Positions 35,674-44,884 of a stretch of 64,000 nucleotides of DNA are shown here, piece by piece; position 1 is the stretch's first letter; every line of letters starts with the position of its first letter. The DNA lies in assembly GCF_900156865.1 (NCBI RefSeq), contig NZ_LT732529.1, positions 1,612,642-1,676,641 on the forward strand, read 5' to 3'. The stretch comes from Litchfieldia sinesaloumensis. Its GTDB lineage: Bacteria; Bacillota; Bacilli; Bacillales; Bacillaceae_L. The notes beneath the pieces are model-generated. The model had not been told where the DNA came from. It saw only the letters and a program-made list of their open reading frames with translations, and did not search any database. The position numbers were made by a program, and so were the translations under genes.

Positions 35674-37755
35674 TTACTCATTCTCAGGTGGAAACTTAGG
35701 CAGATGAATAATCGCCTTGAATAGATCGCCATCAATGTGAATGTTGAATTTTCCTTTTTGGAGTTCAATTAAATTCTTCGCAATTGATAGTCCCAAGCCA
35801 CTTCCTTGGCTATTTCTAGATTCATCGCCCCTTTTAAAGCGCTCCATTAGTTCGTCTGCTGAGATATTTAGTTCATATGCTGAGATGTTTTTAAAACTAA
35901 TACGAATTTCGTTGCCCACATCTTCAATATCGATATACACTCTTGAGCGTTCAAGTGCATATTTAAAGATATTTGAGAGTACATTCTCAATCGATCTCCA
36001 TAGTAATCTCCCGTCGGCCGTTACATACACCTTTTCATCCGGGTGATTCAGTTTCATGTCTAATCCCATCTCTTCGATTTTGTCATTCACTTCGCCTAAT
36101 CCCTGGGTAATTAATGACACAATATCAATTTTCACTAGATCTACAGGGATATTTCCACTAGAAGCTTTTGAGGCTTCAAATAAATCATCCGTTAACAGCT
36201 TGAGTCTTTGTGCTTTTTGTTCCAGAACTTCGATGTATTCAGCGTTTTTTGTTGGGTCCTTTTCCTGCTTCAACAAGTCCACATACGTGATAATGGAAGT
36301 TAATGGATTTCGAATATCATGGGATACATTGGTGATAAGCTCTGTTTTTAGGCGCTCACTTTTCAACTCACTGTCCACTGCTTTTTTCAAGCCATCCGTT
36401 ATGCTATTCACATTCGAAGATAATTTCGCGAATTCTCCTTTTCCGTTTATTTCAATCCGGTGATGGAGATTTCCTTCTTTAATCATTTCGACTCCTTCTT
36501 GGATGGTTTGAAAACTCTTGACCTTTTTATAGGCAAACCATGCTGCTACCCCAATTGTAATCGGGAACATGAAGAAGGTTAAAGCAATCAAAATTGGGTA
36601 TCCAATTACTAGCAATACCGTTTTTATACCAACGCTACCGCTCTTATACACATCTCCAATGAATGTCACTACTTTAGAGATTAATGTATAAATCAAGGTA
36701 TGCTTGATAAGGGTTCTATTTTTCACATGCTTTACAAGTATTAGAATCAATAATAATGTTACTGAGGCAATCGGTATCGATATGATTGGAAACATGTTTA
36801 GCATATTTTCAAACACATCATCCACTAATACAATCCAAAGCGGAAATAAAAGAATACAAATGACTATATTTACGTCATTATACAATTTTTCTACAGGACG
36901 GAAGCGTAGCTCTTTATCGCTAAATGACGTTCGTCCAACTACTAGTACAAGATAACTAAATGAAAGTATAAATCCAGCTAAAAATCCAACTAATCGATAT
37001 AAATTTGTTTTAGCAATGGCTTTTCCTTCTTGCCATTTTAAGGCTTTTTGTTGTAAAAATGGTTCCGAAAACGCGACGTATAGAACGGTGTTAGTAGCGT
37101 CTAAACGATCTATTTGTCTTGTAATCCTTGATAAATGTTCATTGTTTTTCGTTTCCTTTGGATAAAACTCTTGTTTATATTCCTCAATCATCATAGATGC
37201 AGGGAAGGCTTCAAACTGTTCTTTTGTTGTTCGAGAGCTATTTGCAAATACATTGGTACCGTCGCTTGCATAAAAATAGAGCTCATACTCTTCAAGATTT
37301 TGGACGATTTTATGAAATTCTCGTAAATCCTCCTTGATCAGATTATCTTTCTCTTCCTTGAGCTTGTCAGCAAATTCAGATTTAAATGTATCGTAGTTTT
37401 TCTCTTCCCCTAACTTCGGATTATAGCTTCTGGAATGTTGAAACTCCGAGTAGTATAAATTATCTTCTATCCTTTTCCATTCATCCTCGTCAATGGTATT
37501 TCCGCTTAAGATATGTTCCTCATTTTTATACTTCCCGACTAGACTAGTGAGGTCCCTGATTAATGCTTCACTTTCTTCTACATACGCTTTACTCTCAAAA
37601 TAATGATCTTCCGTTACACTACTAAAATTTCCGTCATTCACAATCTCTACTTCAATAACTGCCTGAGCAATACCCAAGAAGCAGAGGATTGCAATGATAA
37701 ACACAATGATTTTCGTTATGATAGAATGGCTATAATTTTTCCACTTTATATCCAA
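35674..37755 (-). CDS. membrane sensor histidine kinase with multi-helix input domain
   Basis: The 693-residue kinase starts at TTG 37755, supported by AAGGTGG 9 nt upstream. One N-terminal helix (12-32), an extracytoplasmic domain (about 33-245) and about six further helices (248-425) lead to HAMP. HisKA follows with NVSHDIRNPLTSI (His479), then HATPase with NVLSNIFKYAL, RFKRGDESRN and SGLGLSI. It overlaps the response-regulator gene by 26 nt. The kinase core resembles VanS-like kinases in which an extended membrane block precedes HAMP. Signal unknown; no target operon is evident except possibly the neighbouring transporter. Confidence 0.88.
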   Translation of the reverse strand: MDIKWKNYSHSIITKIIVFIIAILCFLGIAQAVIEVEIVNDGNFSSVTEDHYFESKAYVEESEALIRDLTSLVGKYKNEEHILSGNTIDEDEWKRIEDNLYYSEFQHSRSYNPKLGEEKNYDTFKSEFADKLKEEKDNLIKEDLREFHKIVQNLEEYELYFYASDGTNVFANSSRTTKEQFEAFPASMMIEEYKQEFYPKETKNNEHLSRITRQIDRLDATNTVLYVAFSEPFLQQKALKWQEGKAIAKTNLYRLVGFLAGFILSFSYLVLVVGRTSFSDKELRFRPVEKLYNDVNIVICILLFPLWIVLVDDVFENMLNMFPIISIPIASVTLLLILILVKHVKNRTLIKHTLIYTLISKVVTFIGDVYKSGSVGIKTVLLVIGYPILIALTFFMFPITIGVAAWFAYKKVKSFQTIQEGVEMIKEGNLHHRIEINGKGEFAKLSSNVNSITDGLKKAVDSELKSERLKTELITNVSHDIRNPLTSIITYVDLLKQEKDPTKNAEYIEVLEQKAQRLKLLTDDLFEASKASSGNIPVDLVKIDIVSLITQGLGEVNDKIEEMGLDMKLNHPDEKVYVTADGRLLWRSIENVLSNIFKYALERSRVYIDIEDVGNEIRISFKNISAYELNISADELMERFKRGDESRNSQGSGLGLSIAKNLIELQKGKFNIHIDGDLFKAIIHLPKFPPENE

Positions 37756-38416
37756 CTCCCCACACCACCTTCAAATATTTTGGTTCCTTTGGATTTATTT
37801 CGATTTTCTCTCTGATTTTACGAATATGAACGGTAACTGTATTCTCGGGATTAAAGGATGGTTCATTCCATACCTTTTCATAAATCTCCTCGATGGTGAA
37901 TACTTTACCAGCATTTGCCGTCAGAAGTCTGACAATCTTATACTGAACTGGTGTCAGATGTACGTCCTGACCATCAACGGTTACTATTTTGCTTTCATCA
38001 TCGATGATGAGTCCACCCGACTGATAGACATGGCTCTTTGTCTCAAGGCCACCTAAGCTTGTATATCTTCTTAGCTGGGATTTTACCCTCGCAATTAGCT
38101 CTAATGGATTAAAAGGCTTTGTCATATAGTCATCCGCCCCCATATTTAAGCCGACGATTTTGTCATAATCCTCCGATTTGGCAGAAAGCATGATCAATGG
38201 AATATTATTTTCTTTTCTAATTTCCATCGTTGCTTGTATGCCATCCATCTTCGGCATCATAATATCCATGATAATGAGATGAACCTCATGTTCTCTAATT
38301 GTTTCGATTGCCTCAAGACCATTGAAGGCTTTAAAAATGGCATAGCCCTCATTCTCTAGATAGATCCCAATCGCATCAACAATCGCTTTGTCATCATCGC
38401 AAACCAATATATTCAT
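37730..38416 (-). CDS. OmpR/PhoB-family response regulator
   Basis: The 228-residue protein has a receiver domain (1-115) with the acidic pocket CDDDK, phospho-acceptor Asp51 in IIMDIMMPKMDG, switch Ser in MLSAKSE and Lys in MTKPFNP. The C-terminal winged helix (about 130-228) has LTPVQYKIVRLLTANAGKVF and ENTVTVHIRKIREKIE. It is the first gene of a two-gene operon with the kinase. DNA targets are unknown. Confidence 0.93.
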   Translation of the reverse strand: MNILVCDDDKAIVDAIGIYLENEGYAIFKAFNGLEAIETIREHEVHLIIMDIMMPKMDGIQATMEIRKENNIPLIMLSAKSEDYDKIVGLNMGADDYMTKPFNPLELIARVKSQLRRYTSLGGLETKSHVYQSGGLIIDDESKIVTVDGQDVHLTPVQYKIVRLLTANAGKVFTIEEIYEKVWNEPSFNPENTVTVHIRKIREKIEINPKEPKYLKVVWGVGYKVEKL

Positions 38417-38565
38417 AAAAATCCACTCCTACCTGTGGTGTTAAACATTCTATCAACTCCTTAGAATTTACTATAAAGGAATGATAGCAATCAAATCTTA
38501 ATAAACACTCAATGAAATTCTTAAGATTTTCTTAGTTTTTAGAATGAGGATTGACGTGGAAAATG

Positions 38566-38606
38566 AAAAAAGGGACCACATACCTTAAATAAAGGATGTA
38601 GTCCCT
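38566..38606 (-). terminator. terminator of the ehu-like operon
   Basis: The minus strand reads AGGGACTACATCCTTTA-TT-TAAGGTATGTGGTCCCT with TTTTTT after it, a 17-bp stem with one mismatch. Confidence 0.92.
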
Positions 38607-38629
38607 ATTAAAATAAAAACAATTAAGAA

Positions 38630-39400
38630 TTAAGACCGAAAACGACTAAGAAACTGCTGAAGACGTTCACTTTCGGTGTTTTCTAGTACCTCTTCCGGTG
38701 TTCCCTGCTCCGATATCACACCATTTTCTAGGAAAATAATCCGGTCAGCGACATCTCGTGCGAAGTCCATTTCATGAGTCACAAGAACCATCGCCATTTC
38801 GCCTTCTTCGGCAATTTCACGGATGACTTCTAGAACTTCTCCCACTAGCTCGGGGTCAAGGGCAGATGTTACTTCATCAAATAGCATCACTTTCGGACGC
38901 ATGACGAGCGCACGTGCCATCGCCACCCGCTGCTTTTGTCCTCCTGAAAGCTGATTTGGATAGTTTTCTAATTTATCACCTAAGCCTACTTTTTCTAACA
39001 TTTCTATAGAAAGTTTACGTGCTTCTTCTTTCGATTGGCCTTTTACATGAATTGGACCCGTCATGCAATTTTCTAAGATGGTCATGTGAGGAAACAAATT
39101 AAAGTGCTGAAATACCATCCCGATATCGCCTCTGATTTGTCTTAAATGCTTTTCATTGGCCCTCACTAATTCACCTTTTCTCTCCATTTGCCAAAGGTTT
39201 TGACCACTCACTTCAATGACTCCGGAAGTCGGCTCCTCCAACGTCATTAATAACCGAATGATTGTTGTTTTACCAGACCCACTCGGTCCAATTAATGCGA
39301 TTTTCTCAGCTGGTGCGATGTCTAAGTTAATCCCCTTTAAGACATCCACCTCACCAAAGGATTTTGTTACATCTTTATAGGTTACAATCGGATCAGCCAT
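38630..39400 (-). CDS. ehuA: ABC transporter ATPase of ectoine/polar amino-acid type
   Basis: The 256-residue ATPase has Walker A GPSGSGKTT, the Q-loop (IGMVFQHFNLFPHMT), signature LSGGQKQRVAMARAL, Walker B VMLFDEVTSALD and H-loop LVTHEMDFARDVAD. All motifs are intact. It overlaps the ehuD-like gene by 8 nt and is last in the order B-C-D-A. The family is the polar-amino-acid uptake subgroup; the ectoine assignment comes from the binding protein in the same operon. Confidence 0.85.
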   Translation of the reverse strand: MADPIVTYKDVTKSFGEVDVLKGINLDIAPAEKIALIGPSGSGKTTIIRLLMTLEEPTSGVIEVSGQNLWQMERKGELVRANEKHLRQIRGDIGMVFQHFNLFPHMTILENCMTGPIHVKGQSKEEARKLSIEMLEKVGLGDKLENYPNQLSGGQKQRVAMARALVMRPKVMLFDEVTSALDPELVGEVLEVIREIAEEGEMAMVLVTHEMDFARDVADRIIFLENGVISEQGTPEEVLENTESERLQQFLSRFRS

Positions 39401-40112
39401 CGACTACCACTCCCTTTTTTACATTGTTAGCTCCTGTTGGATTTTTCTTATCAAATCGACGATTCAATTTATTTTCTAATTTTTTGATTAAGACTGCTGA
39501 TGGGTAACTTAATAATAGGAAGAAAATCGCCACTAATGTATAAGGTTCTAAGTAAGCCCAGTGTTTCGCACCGAATCGATCCGCCATGAAGAGCATTCCC
39601 GCAACACCCACGGTCGATGTCAAAGGAACTTCCTTAAACATGATAATTAAATAGTTTCCTAACATAGGGATGGTCGGTGGAATCGCTTGTGGTAGAATTA
39701 CTTTTGTCCACCTATCTTTCACCGACATATTTAGCGCAATCGAAGCTTCCCATTGCCCTTTATCTACGGATTCAATTCCAGAACGATAGATTTCAGAAAT
39801 ATATGTACTAAAATGAACACCAAGACCTAGTACAGCAACTGTAATCGGGCTTAAACTCACTCCCACATAGGGAACCATTGGTAACCCAAAAAACAAGAAA
39901 AATAATTGCACGAGCGGTGGTGTCGAACGAATAAATTCAAGCACAAATGACACGAGCCACTGAAAGGGTTTAAATGGAACGCGTTTTAAAAATACCCAAA
40001 CAAATCCGAACACCATCGCAAATAGATAACAGGCTAGCGTCACCCCAAGGGTCACCCACATCCCTTTGAAAATCCCAGGGAGTGATCCAAAAAACATATT
40101 CCAATCCCACAT
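39393..40112 (-). CDS. ehuD: ABC permease, HisM/EhuD type
   Basis: The 239-residue protein has about five helices and the polar amino-acid permease coupling loop (EASIALNMSVKDRWTKVILP) containing the EAA-type signature that contacts the ATPase. The start ATG overlaps the ehuC-like stop by one base (TAATG). It pairs with EhuC-like to form the heteromeric channel. Confidence 0.82.
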   Translation of the reverse strand: MWDWNMFFGSLPGIFKGMWVTLGVTLACYLFAMVFGFVWVFLKRVPFKPFQWLVSFVLEFIRSTPPLVQLFFLFFGLPMVPYVGVSLSPITVAVLGLGVHFSTYISEIYRSGIESVDKGQWEASIALNMSVKDRWTKVILPQAIPPTIPMLGNYLIIMFKEVPLTSTVGVAGMLFMADRFGAKHWAYLEPYTLVAIFFLLLSYPSAVLIKKLENKLNRRFDKKNPTGANNVKKGVVVDG

Positions 40113-40783
40113 TATTCACTTGCCACTCCCTTCGCTGATTGTTTTTCCGCCCACTTCGTTAAACCGATTAATGGCAACGCAATAACAAAATAAAAGACAA
40201 GAATGGCTAAGTAAACGGTCGGAGTTGTAGAAAGGTTGGTATTCGTATAAAGCTGACCTCGATAGACAATATCAGCTAAGCCTACAAGTGAGATAAGTGA
40301 AGTCGCCTTTAACATTTGAATAAGATAATTCCCGAATTCCGGCAGCATCATCCGAATCGCTTGTGGTAAAATGACAAGTCTCATCCGTTGAAAGCGCGAC
40401 ATATTTAGCGCAATAGCCGCTTCAGTTTGTCCATGTGAAACTGAGAGAATCGAGCCGCGAACGGTTTCTGACATATAAGCTCCGTAGTTCATCGAGATCG
40501 CAATTACACACGCCCAAAATTCAGAACCTAAATCAATCCCAAACAAAATCGGAAGTGCATAAAAGAACCAAAACAACTGAATGATAAGAGAGGTGCCGCG
40601 AAAAATCTCGACGAAAAACCCTGTCCCCTTTCGTATAATGACATTCTTTGATAATCGACCAAACCCCGCTAAAAATGCGACAATAAAGGAAAAGAATGCA
40701 GAAGCACCTAAAATTAAAATCGTAATATTTAAACCTTGAAGTAATATCGAAAAAATCTCTCCTAATTGACTAATTGGACTCAC
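40112..40783 (-). CDS. ehuC: ABC permease, HisQ/EhuC type
   Basis: The protein is about 223 residues with five helices and the EAA loop TEAAIALNMSRFQRMRLVILP. The start is uncertain. GTG 40783 gives the N terminus SPISQLGEIFSILLQGLNIT typical in length for the family, while a frame opening at 40816 would begin inside the terminator hairpin at 40797-40829. A GAGGTGAG stretch overlaps the GTG. It is separated from the binding-protein gene by that hairpin. Confidence 0.8.
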   Translation of the reverse strand: MSPISQLGEIFSILLQGLNITILILGASAFFSFIVAFLAGFGRLSKNVIIRKGTGFFVEIFRGTSLIIQLFWFFYALPILFGIDLGSEFWACVIAISMNYGAYMSETVRGSILSVSHGQTEAAIALNMSRFQRMRLVILPQAIRMMLPEFGNYLIQMLKATSLISLVGLADIVYRGQLYTNTNLSTTPTVYLAILVFYFVIALPLIGLTKWAEKQSAKGVASE

Positions 40784-40796
40784 CTCATTTATATGG

Positions 40797-40829
40797 AAAA
40801 AAACAGACCTCCTCACCTAGGAGATCTGT
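40797..40829 (-). terminator. intercistronic attenuating terminator between ehuB- and ehuC-like genes
   Basis: The minus strand reads ACAGATCTCCT-AGGTG-AGGAGGTCTGT followed by seven T residues. It is well formed, so most transcripts probably stop after the binding-protein gene, giving excess binding protein over channel subunits. Confidence 0.85.
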
Positions 40830-40844
40830 CCATCTTTCCCCGTG

Positions 40845-41762
40845 TTATTTTAAACTGTCGATCACTTGCTCCGTCGTTAAATCATTCGGTACAAGGTTCC
40901 CTTCACCAAAACCAGATGGGGTAATGAGATCAAGAATCTCTCCACTTTCCTTTAACTTCTTAAGTTCTGCATTGTAAGCTTCTACAAGTTCATCATTACC
41001 TTGAGCAAATGCAGCAGCACCATAGCTTGGTACGCCTTTGATCGCTGGTTGCTCAAAGTCTTCAACAAATTCTAGCGCATCCTGGTCTGAAGACTCCAAT
41101 GCCATTTTCACTGTCATTTCTGTTCCTGTAGTTGCTTGAGCACGACCAGATTGAACAGCAGAGAATGTGGCTGGAATGTCAGCTACTTCAAGGATTTGAT
41201 CTTCGCTAACACCCATTTCTTTTAAGAACTCAACCTCTGTTGCACCGGACATGACTGCTACAATCACATCAGGATTGTCGGCAATATCTGTATAGCTATG
41301 TAAATCTAATGGATTACCTTTTTCAACAATTAAGCCTTCTCCATATTGGATTTCTGGTTCCCCAAATGTCACTTGTTCAGCACGCTCCGGTAAAATCGCC
41401 ATACCCGCTGTAATTACATCGAATTTGCCTGCCTTTACACCAGGAATCAGTTGATTCCATTCTGCGATTTGCCCTTTTACATTCTCTATTCCCATATTAT
41501 GAAAAACCTTCGTCGCAACCTCAACAGCTGCTCCTTTTAATTCACCGGTTTTTGCATCTTGATAGGCATATGGTGCCTCGTTCGAAAAACCAATTGTAAC
41601 CGTTCCTTTTTCTTTCAATTCATCTAGTAAACTAGTAGACTCACTACCCGCGTTTCCAGAAGAACCTTTATTCTCCGTTCCACCCGCTTCTTGACCTGTT
41701 CCACAGGCTGTCATGATTCCCATAACTAGTACTAAAAATAAAATCGATAGTCGTTTCTTCAT
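40845..41762 (-). CDS. ehuB: ectoine/hydroxyectoine-type substrate-binding lipoprotein
   Basis: The 305-residue lipoprotein has a lipobox near MTACGTG (Cys near 20) and a family 3 periplasmic-binding fold. Characteristic stretches for EhuB-like proteins are GFSNEAPYAYQDAKTGELKG, GQIAEWNQLIPGVKAGKFDV, TAGMAILPERAEQVTF and GEGLIVEKGNPLDLHSY. It captures ligand outside the membrane and delivers it to the C/D channel. Ectoine specificity is inferred from these stretches from memory; another compatible solute or amino acid is possible. Confidence 0.75.
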   Translation of the reverse strand: MKKRLSILFLVLVMGIMTACGTGQEAGGTENKGSSGNAGSESTSLLDELKEKGTVTIGFSNEAPYAYQDAKTGELKGAAVEVATKVFHNMGIENVKGQIAEWNQLIPGVKAGKFDVITAGMAILPERAEQVTFGEPEIQYGEGLIVEKGNPLDLHSYTDIADNPDVIVAVMSGATEVEFLKEMGVSEDQILEVADIPATFSAVQSGRAQATTGTEMTVKMALESSDQDALEFVEDFEQPAIKGVPSYGAAAFAQGNDELVEAYNAELKKLKESGEILDLITPSGFGEGNLVPNDLTTEQVIDSLK

Positions 41763-42123
41763 CTACCTAATTACCCCCTACATTTTTTTAACATAGCAAA
41801 AAATGCTATTGTCATGCTTGTTTCAACACGTTTTTTGAAACATAAGTACTAGAAAATCTTTCGTCCTTAAAATTGTATATCTTTTGCGACGCCTTGCTCA
41901 AACCTCATATTTTTGAATTTTCAGTGATATTAAAGGATTATTCACGCTGTGGTATGGCTGACTCCGAGGATATGGAAACATACTCCCTTAGATGGGAATA
42001 TACTCCATATACGAGCGTATTTGATATATTTACTATTTTAGGAGAATGGTTGGATATCTGGTTTTAATTAAAAAAGTAAGAGTTTAGTAACACTGAACTC
42101 TTACCTTTGAATATTTATACAAC
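41763..42123. other. intergenic region with inverted repeats upstream of ehuB
   Basis: Two inverted repeats lie in the ehuB leader: ATAGCA-aaaaa-TGCTAT (41793-41809) and TGTTTCAA-cacgtttt-TTGAAACA (41819-41842). They could be an operator or mRNA leader structure. The 64-codon plus frame at 41873-42067 lacks a ribosome site and looks non-coding. Confidence 0.45.
42071..42105 (-). terminator. terminator of the erythromycin-esterase-type gene
   Basis: GTAAGAGTTTA and TGAACTCTTAC form a stem with a T-run on the minus strand (TTTTTTAATT). Confidence 0.85.
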
Positions 42124-43389
42124 TTAAATTAATACTTCTGTGATTTCAAGTGGTGTTAGCGCATTTGTCTGATTGACAAAAATAAACGCATCATATCGTT
42201 GTGAAATCACGGACGGGACATAGTTGCCATAATGCTCATACTGGGGGTTATAGACAACGCCAATTGCACGATGTCTTAGTGTATTCGAAAAGTGATGTTT
42301 GTTTTGATCTGTAAAAATGAGAAGTTTATCGTAAGCCCCCGCTTTATAGAGGAGATGTTCCCAACTACCAGCAACTGCGGGAGGAGTATTCATGATCTCA
42401 AAGTTTACACCCCATTCACTGGCCGCAACTACTGTACCTTGATGTGTACCGAAGCCAACAATAAACACATTTTCAAAACCAGCCTGTTCCCGTATCAACT
42501 GTCCAACATTGACCAGACCTTCACTTTCCATATCCGTCGCTCTTGCATCCCCAACATGAGTGTTGTGTTCCCAAATTATCCCTTTCGATTGATGGTTATA
42601 GAAGGAATCAATCTTGTGTATGACCTCAACCATGTGACGGTCTCGTATGTTCCATGATTCATTATCATTTGTAACCATCGTTGTATAATAGTTTTCGGCA
42701 TTTGCCGTGATCAGTGCATTGACCTCGAGGTTCAAACTACTTTCATCAGTCTCATAAGCATATTTGTTTCGAATGATTTCCGATAGCAGTTTAGTCACTT
42801 CTTCATGACAGCCCTCCGAATAAAAGGCAGAAGATAATGCATATTTTTCCGAATCACGATGAAATGGTTCGAAACAAGCAAATGCCTTTCTAGCAATTTC
42901 AAAATCAGGGGAATTTCGTTTTTCCAAATACTTTAGAATTTCATCCATTGATTCCCATAAACTATAGATATCTATCCCGTAAAAGCCAACCCTCTTCTCA
43001 CTCGGACGTTCGGAATTATAGTCTTTTAACCATTCAATTAAGTCAATGATTTCTTCATTTGCCCACATCCACGTTGGCCAACGTTTAAAGGACATCAAAA
43101 CATCACGAGCATGATTAAATTCTGTGGAGTACCCTTTAATATAGGCATTCACCTTTTGGCATGCTGGCCAATCCCCTTCTACTGCAATAAAAGTAAAACC
43201 TCTTTCAACAATTAATCTTTTGGTGATGTCCGCTCGGATTTTATAAAACTCCGACGTCCCATGTGAAGATTCACCCAGTAGTAAGTATTTCTGATTTGTA
43301 ATCGCGTGTACAAGTGAATCAAAGTCATTTTTCGAATCAGTTAGTGGAATTGAATATTGTTGAATATTTTGTATGATTTTTTCTACCAT
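42124..43389 (-). CDS. erythromycin esterase family protein
   Basis: The 421-residue protein carries the Ere-family signature LLGESSHGTSEFYKIRADIT (metal/catalytic His in GESSHG), FIAVEGDWPACQKVNAYIKG, IIWEHNTHVGDARATDM (second catalytic His) and VGFGTHQGTVVAA. Chromosomal members in Bacillus such as the succinoglycan-biosynthesis-like group are not all macrolide esterases, so resistance should not be assumed. GAGGGG precedes the ATG. It is followed by the transcriptional terminator at 42071-42105. Confidence 0.88.
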   Translation of the reverse strand: MVEKIIQNIQQYSIPLTDSKNDFDSLVHAITNQKYLLLGESSHGTSEFYKIRADITKRLIVERGFTFIAVEGDWPACQKVNAYIKGYSTEFNHARDVLMSFKRWPTWMWANEEIIDLIEWLKDYNSERPSEKRVGFYGIDIYSLWESMDEILKYLEKRNSPDFEIARKAFACFEPFHRDSEKYALSSAFYSEGCHEEVTKLLSEIIRNKYAYETDESSLNLEVNALITANAENYYTTMVTNDNESWNIRDRHMVEVIHKIDSFYNHQSKGIIWEHNTHVGDARATDMESEGLVNVGQLIREQAGFENVFIVGFGTHQGTVVAASEWGVNFEIMNTPPAVAGSWEHLLYKAGAYDKLLIFTDQNKHHFSNTLRHRAIGVVYNPQYEHYGNYVPSVISQRYDAFIFVNQTNALTPLEITEVLI

Positions 43390-43400
43390 CGTAAACCCCT

Positions 43401-43778
43401 CTAGTTTTGGTATTCTGCGTTATAGGAGTTTTCACCAGCATGAACGGAGAGCAATGTATCTGCGTAACCAACCAATCGGTTTACAAGCTCATCCGAAATG
43501 GCATAAACAAGCTGATGTAGTGATTCCTTATGTAAGGCAGGATCATCATAGATAATCGTGGTATTGATAAAAATCTCCTTGGTATCATAGAGGTTATAGT
43601 GAATAATGACCTTGCCAGCCGCTCCTCCGGTTACCGGATCTTTGTAGCTCGGTAAAAAAACATACCACTCCTCTGCCGAAGGAGACCGAAAGTTCTTTGT
43701 AAACGTCAAACCATTGATCTCTCTATCGATTTGTTCAATTAGCTCGGGATCAATGACATCTATTATCTTTTTATCCAT
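43401..43778 (-). CDS. conserved-looking hypothetical protein, 125 residues
   Basis: The soluble acidic protein has alternating hydrophobic pattern (GKVIIHYNLYDTKEIFINTT; HQLVYAISDELVNRLVGYAD). I do not recognise a family. ATG 43778 is chosen with TGAGGA just upstream; the longer frame from 43805 runs back over the preceding gene. It sits between the DUF1292-like gene (7-nt gap) and the erythromycin-esterase-type gene (11-nt gap), so all three form one operon. Confidence 0.65.
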   Translation of the reverse strand: MDKKIIDVIDPELIEQIDREINGLTFTKNFRSPSAEEWYVFLPSYKDPVTGGAAGKVIIHYNLYDTKEIFINTTIIYDDPALHKESLHQLVYAISDELVNRLVGYADTLLSVHAGENSYNAEYQN

Positions 43779-43785
43779 GGAATCC

Positions 43786-44046
43786 TCAGTCCGCCGGATT
43801 CGCATCTACAGCTATCTCATATGCATCTAGTACCATATCACGTTCAGAAGGATCATTTATTCCCTTCAAATATTGGCCATTATCAGTATTCTCCACTTGC
43901 ATGACAAAGGTGTTATTTTGGTCCTGTTCTGAGCGTAACAAGGCAAACGTTTTGTCCTTCATATCAAATAAGGCCTCAATTGAAAACTCTTTTTCATCCC
44001 CATTTTCATCTAAGACGACGATTTTATCTCGATATACATCACTCAT
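43786..44046 (-). CDS. DUF1292-like (YrzB-type) protein
   Basis: The 86-residue acidic protein MSDVYRDKIVVLDENGDEKE, later FALLRSEQDQNNTFVMQVEN, fits the DUF1292 pattern (a short beta-rich domain with conserved DE-G motif). The ATG at 44046 follows GGAGGTG by 6-7 nt; the upstream ATG at 44055 overlaps that site. It is the first gene of the operon with 43401-43778 and the erythromycin-esterase-type gene. Function unknown in the family. Confidence 0.7.
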   Translation of the reverse strand: MSDVYRDKIVVLDENGDEKEFSIEALFDMKDKTFALLRSEQDQNNTFVMQVENTDNGQYLKGINDPSERDMVLDAYEIAVDANPAD

Positions 44047-44104
44047 GTCATACACCTCCTGTAATTTGCATTAGTATCTTTTCCTAAACCACAAAAAATA
44101 GCAT

Positions 44105-44138
44105 AAAAAAAAGACAAAATCATTGATGACTTTGTCTC
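44105..44138. terminator. terminator after the tandem AhpD-like gene
   Basis: AGACAAAATCA-ttga-TGACTTTGTCT, with A-run on the left (T-run for the minus strand) and TTTTT on the right, so it is usable both ways. Confidence 0.85.
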
Positions 44139-44155
44139 ATTTTTACATCTATTAT

Positions 44156-44824
44156 TTAGTTCTCATCATAAGCATTTAATGCATTCACACTATGTGCCAA
44201 GGCAGAACCTGCTTTTAAGGCAACCGCTACGAAAATCGCTTCTGAAATTTCTTCTAAATCAGCACCCGCTTTTTTCGCATTTTTCGTATGTAAGTCAATA
44301 CAATATGCACATCCTGTTGTGTGCGCACAAGCAACAGCAATCAACTCTTTATCTTTTTCAGTTAGGTTTTGTGCCTTTAAAGACTTTCCGTCAAAATCAA
44401 TAAATGCTTTAAAAGCCTCTCCATTCAAATCCGCAAATTCCTTCAGTCTTGCAAAATAAGCCGCTTTATATAGCTCTTCATCATTATTTCCATCATAAGC
44501 ATTCAGTGCATTGACACCATGAGCTAAAGCAGAACCGGCCTTCAATGCTGTCGCAACAAAAATTGCCTCTGTCACTTCTTCTTTCGTTGAATCATTCTTT
44601 TTTGCGTTTCCAACATGTAGCTCGATGCAATAAGGGCAACCTGTAATATGAGCTACCGCCACAGCAATAAGTTCCTTCTGCTTTACAGATAGCTTTCCAG
44701 GTGCTAATGCTTGACTATCAAACTTAATGAAAGCTTGAAATGCCTCCGGTGCATATTTTTTTAATTCTGGAAGTCTCCCGAAATATTCCTTTTTGTACAA
44801 ACTGTCTGTTTTTATTACTGTCAT
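44156..44824 (-). CDS. tandem carboxymuconolactone-decarboxylase / AhpD-like protein
   Basis: The 222-residue protein is built from two copies of the CMD/AhpD fold in direct tandem, about 1-111 and 112-222. Each has a redox CxxC: GCPYCIELH (C63, C66) and GCAYCIDLH (C172, C175). Each copy ends in an almost identical stretch (ALKAGSALAHGVNALNAYDG and ALKAGSALAHSVNALNAYDE). CxxC-type members act as peroxidase or disulphide-relay proteins. The gene is preceded by a complete SAM riboswitch with terminator, so expression should rise when S-adenosylmethionine is low. This links it to sulphur metabolism by inference. Confidence 0.88.
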   Translation of the reverse strand: MTVIKTDSLYKKEYFGRLPELKKYAPEAFQAFIKFDSQALAPGKLSVKQKELIAVAVAHITGCPYCIELHVGNAKKNDSTKEEVTEAIFVATALKAGSALAHGVNALNAYDGNNDEELYKAAYFARLKEFADLNGEAFKAFIDFDGKSLKAQNLTEKDKELIAVACAHTTGCAYCIDLHTKNAKKAGADLEEISEAIFVAVALKAGSALAHSVNALNAYDEN

Positions 44825-44884
44825 TTTTCATCTCTCCCTTTGCTATTTTTCTACCAAATAAAATCTTCACTACAGGTGAAAATC

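Noticed and set aside
41873..42067. 64-codon plus-strand frame upstream of ehuB
   Set aside because: No ribosome site, opposite to the local genes, and no recognisable protein features.
42124..43389. Acquired macrolide-resistance gene
   Set aside because: Family membership is clear, but it sits in a three-gene chromosomal operon without mobile-element signs, so clinical-type resistance cannot be claimed.
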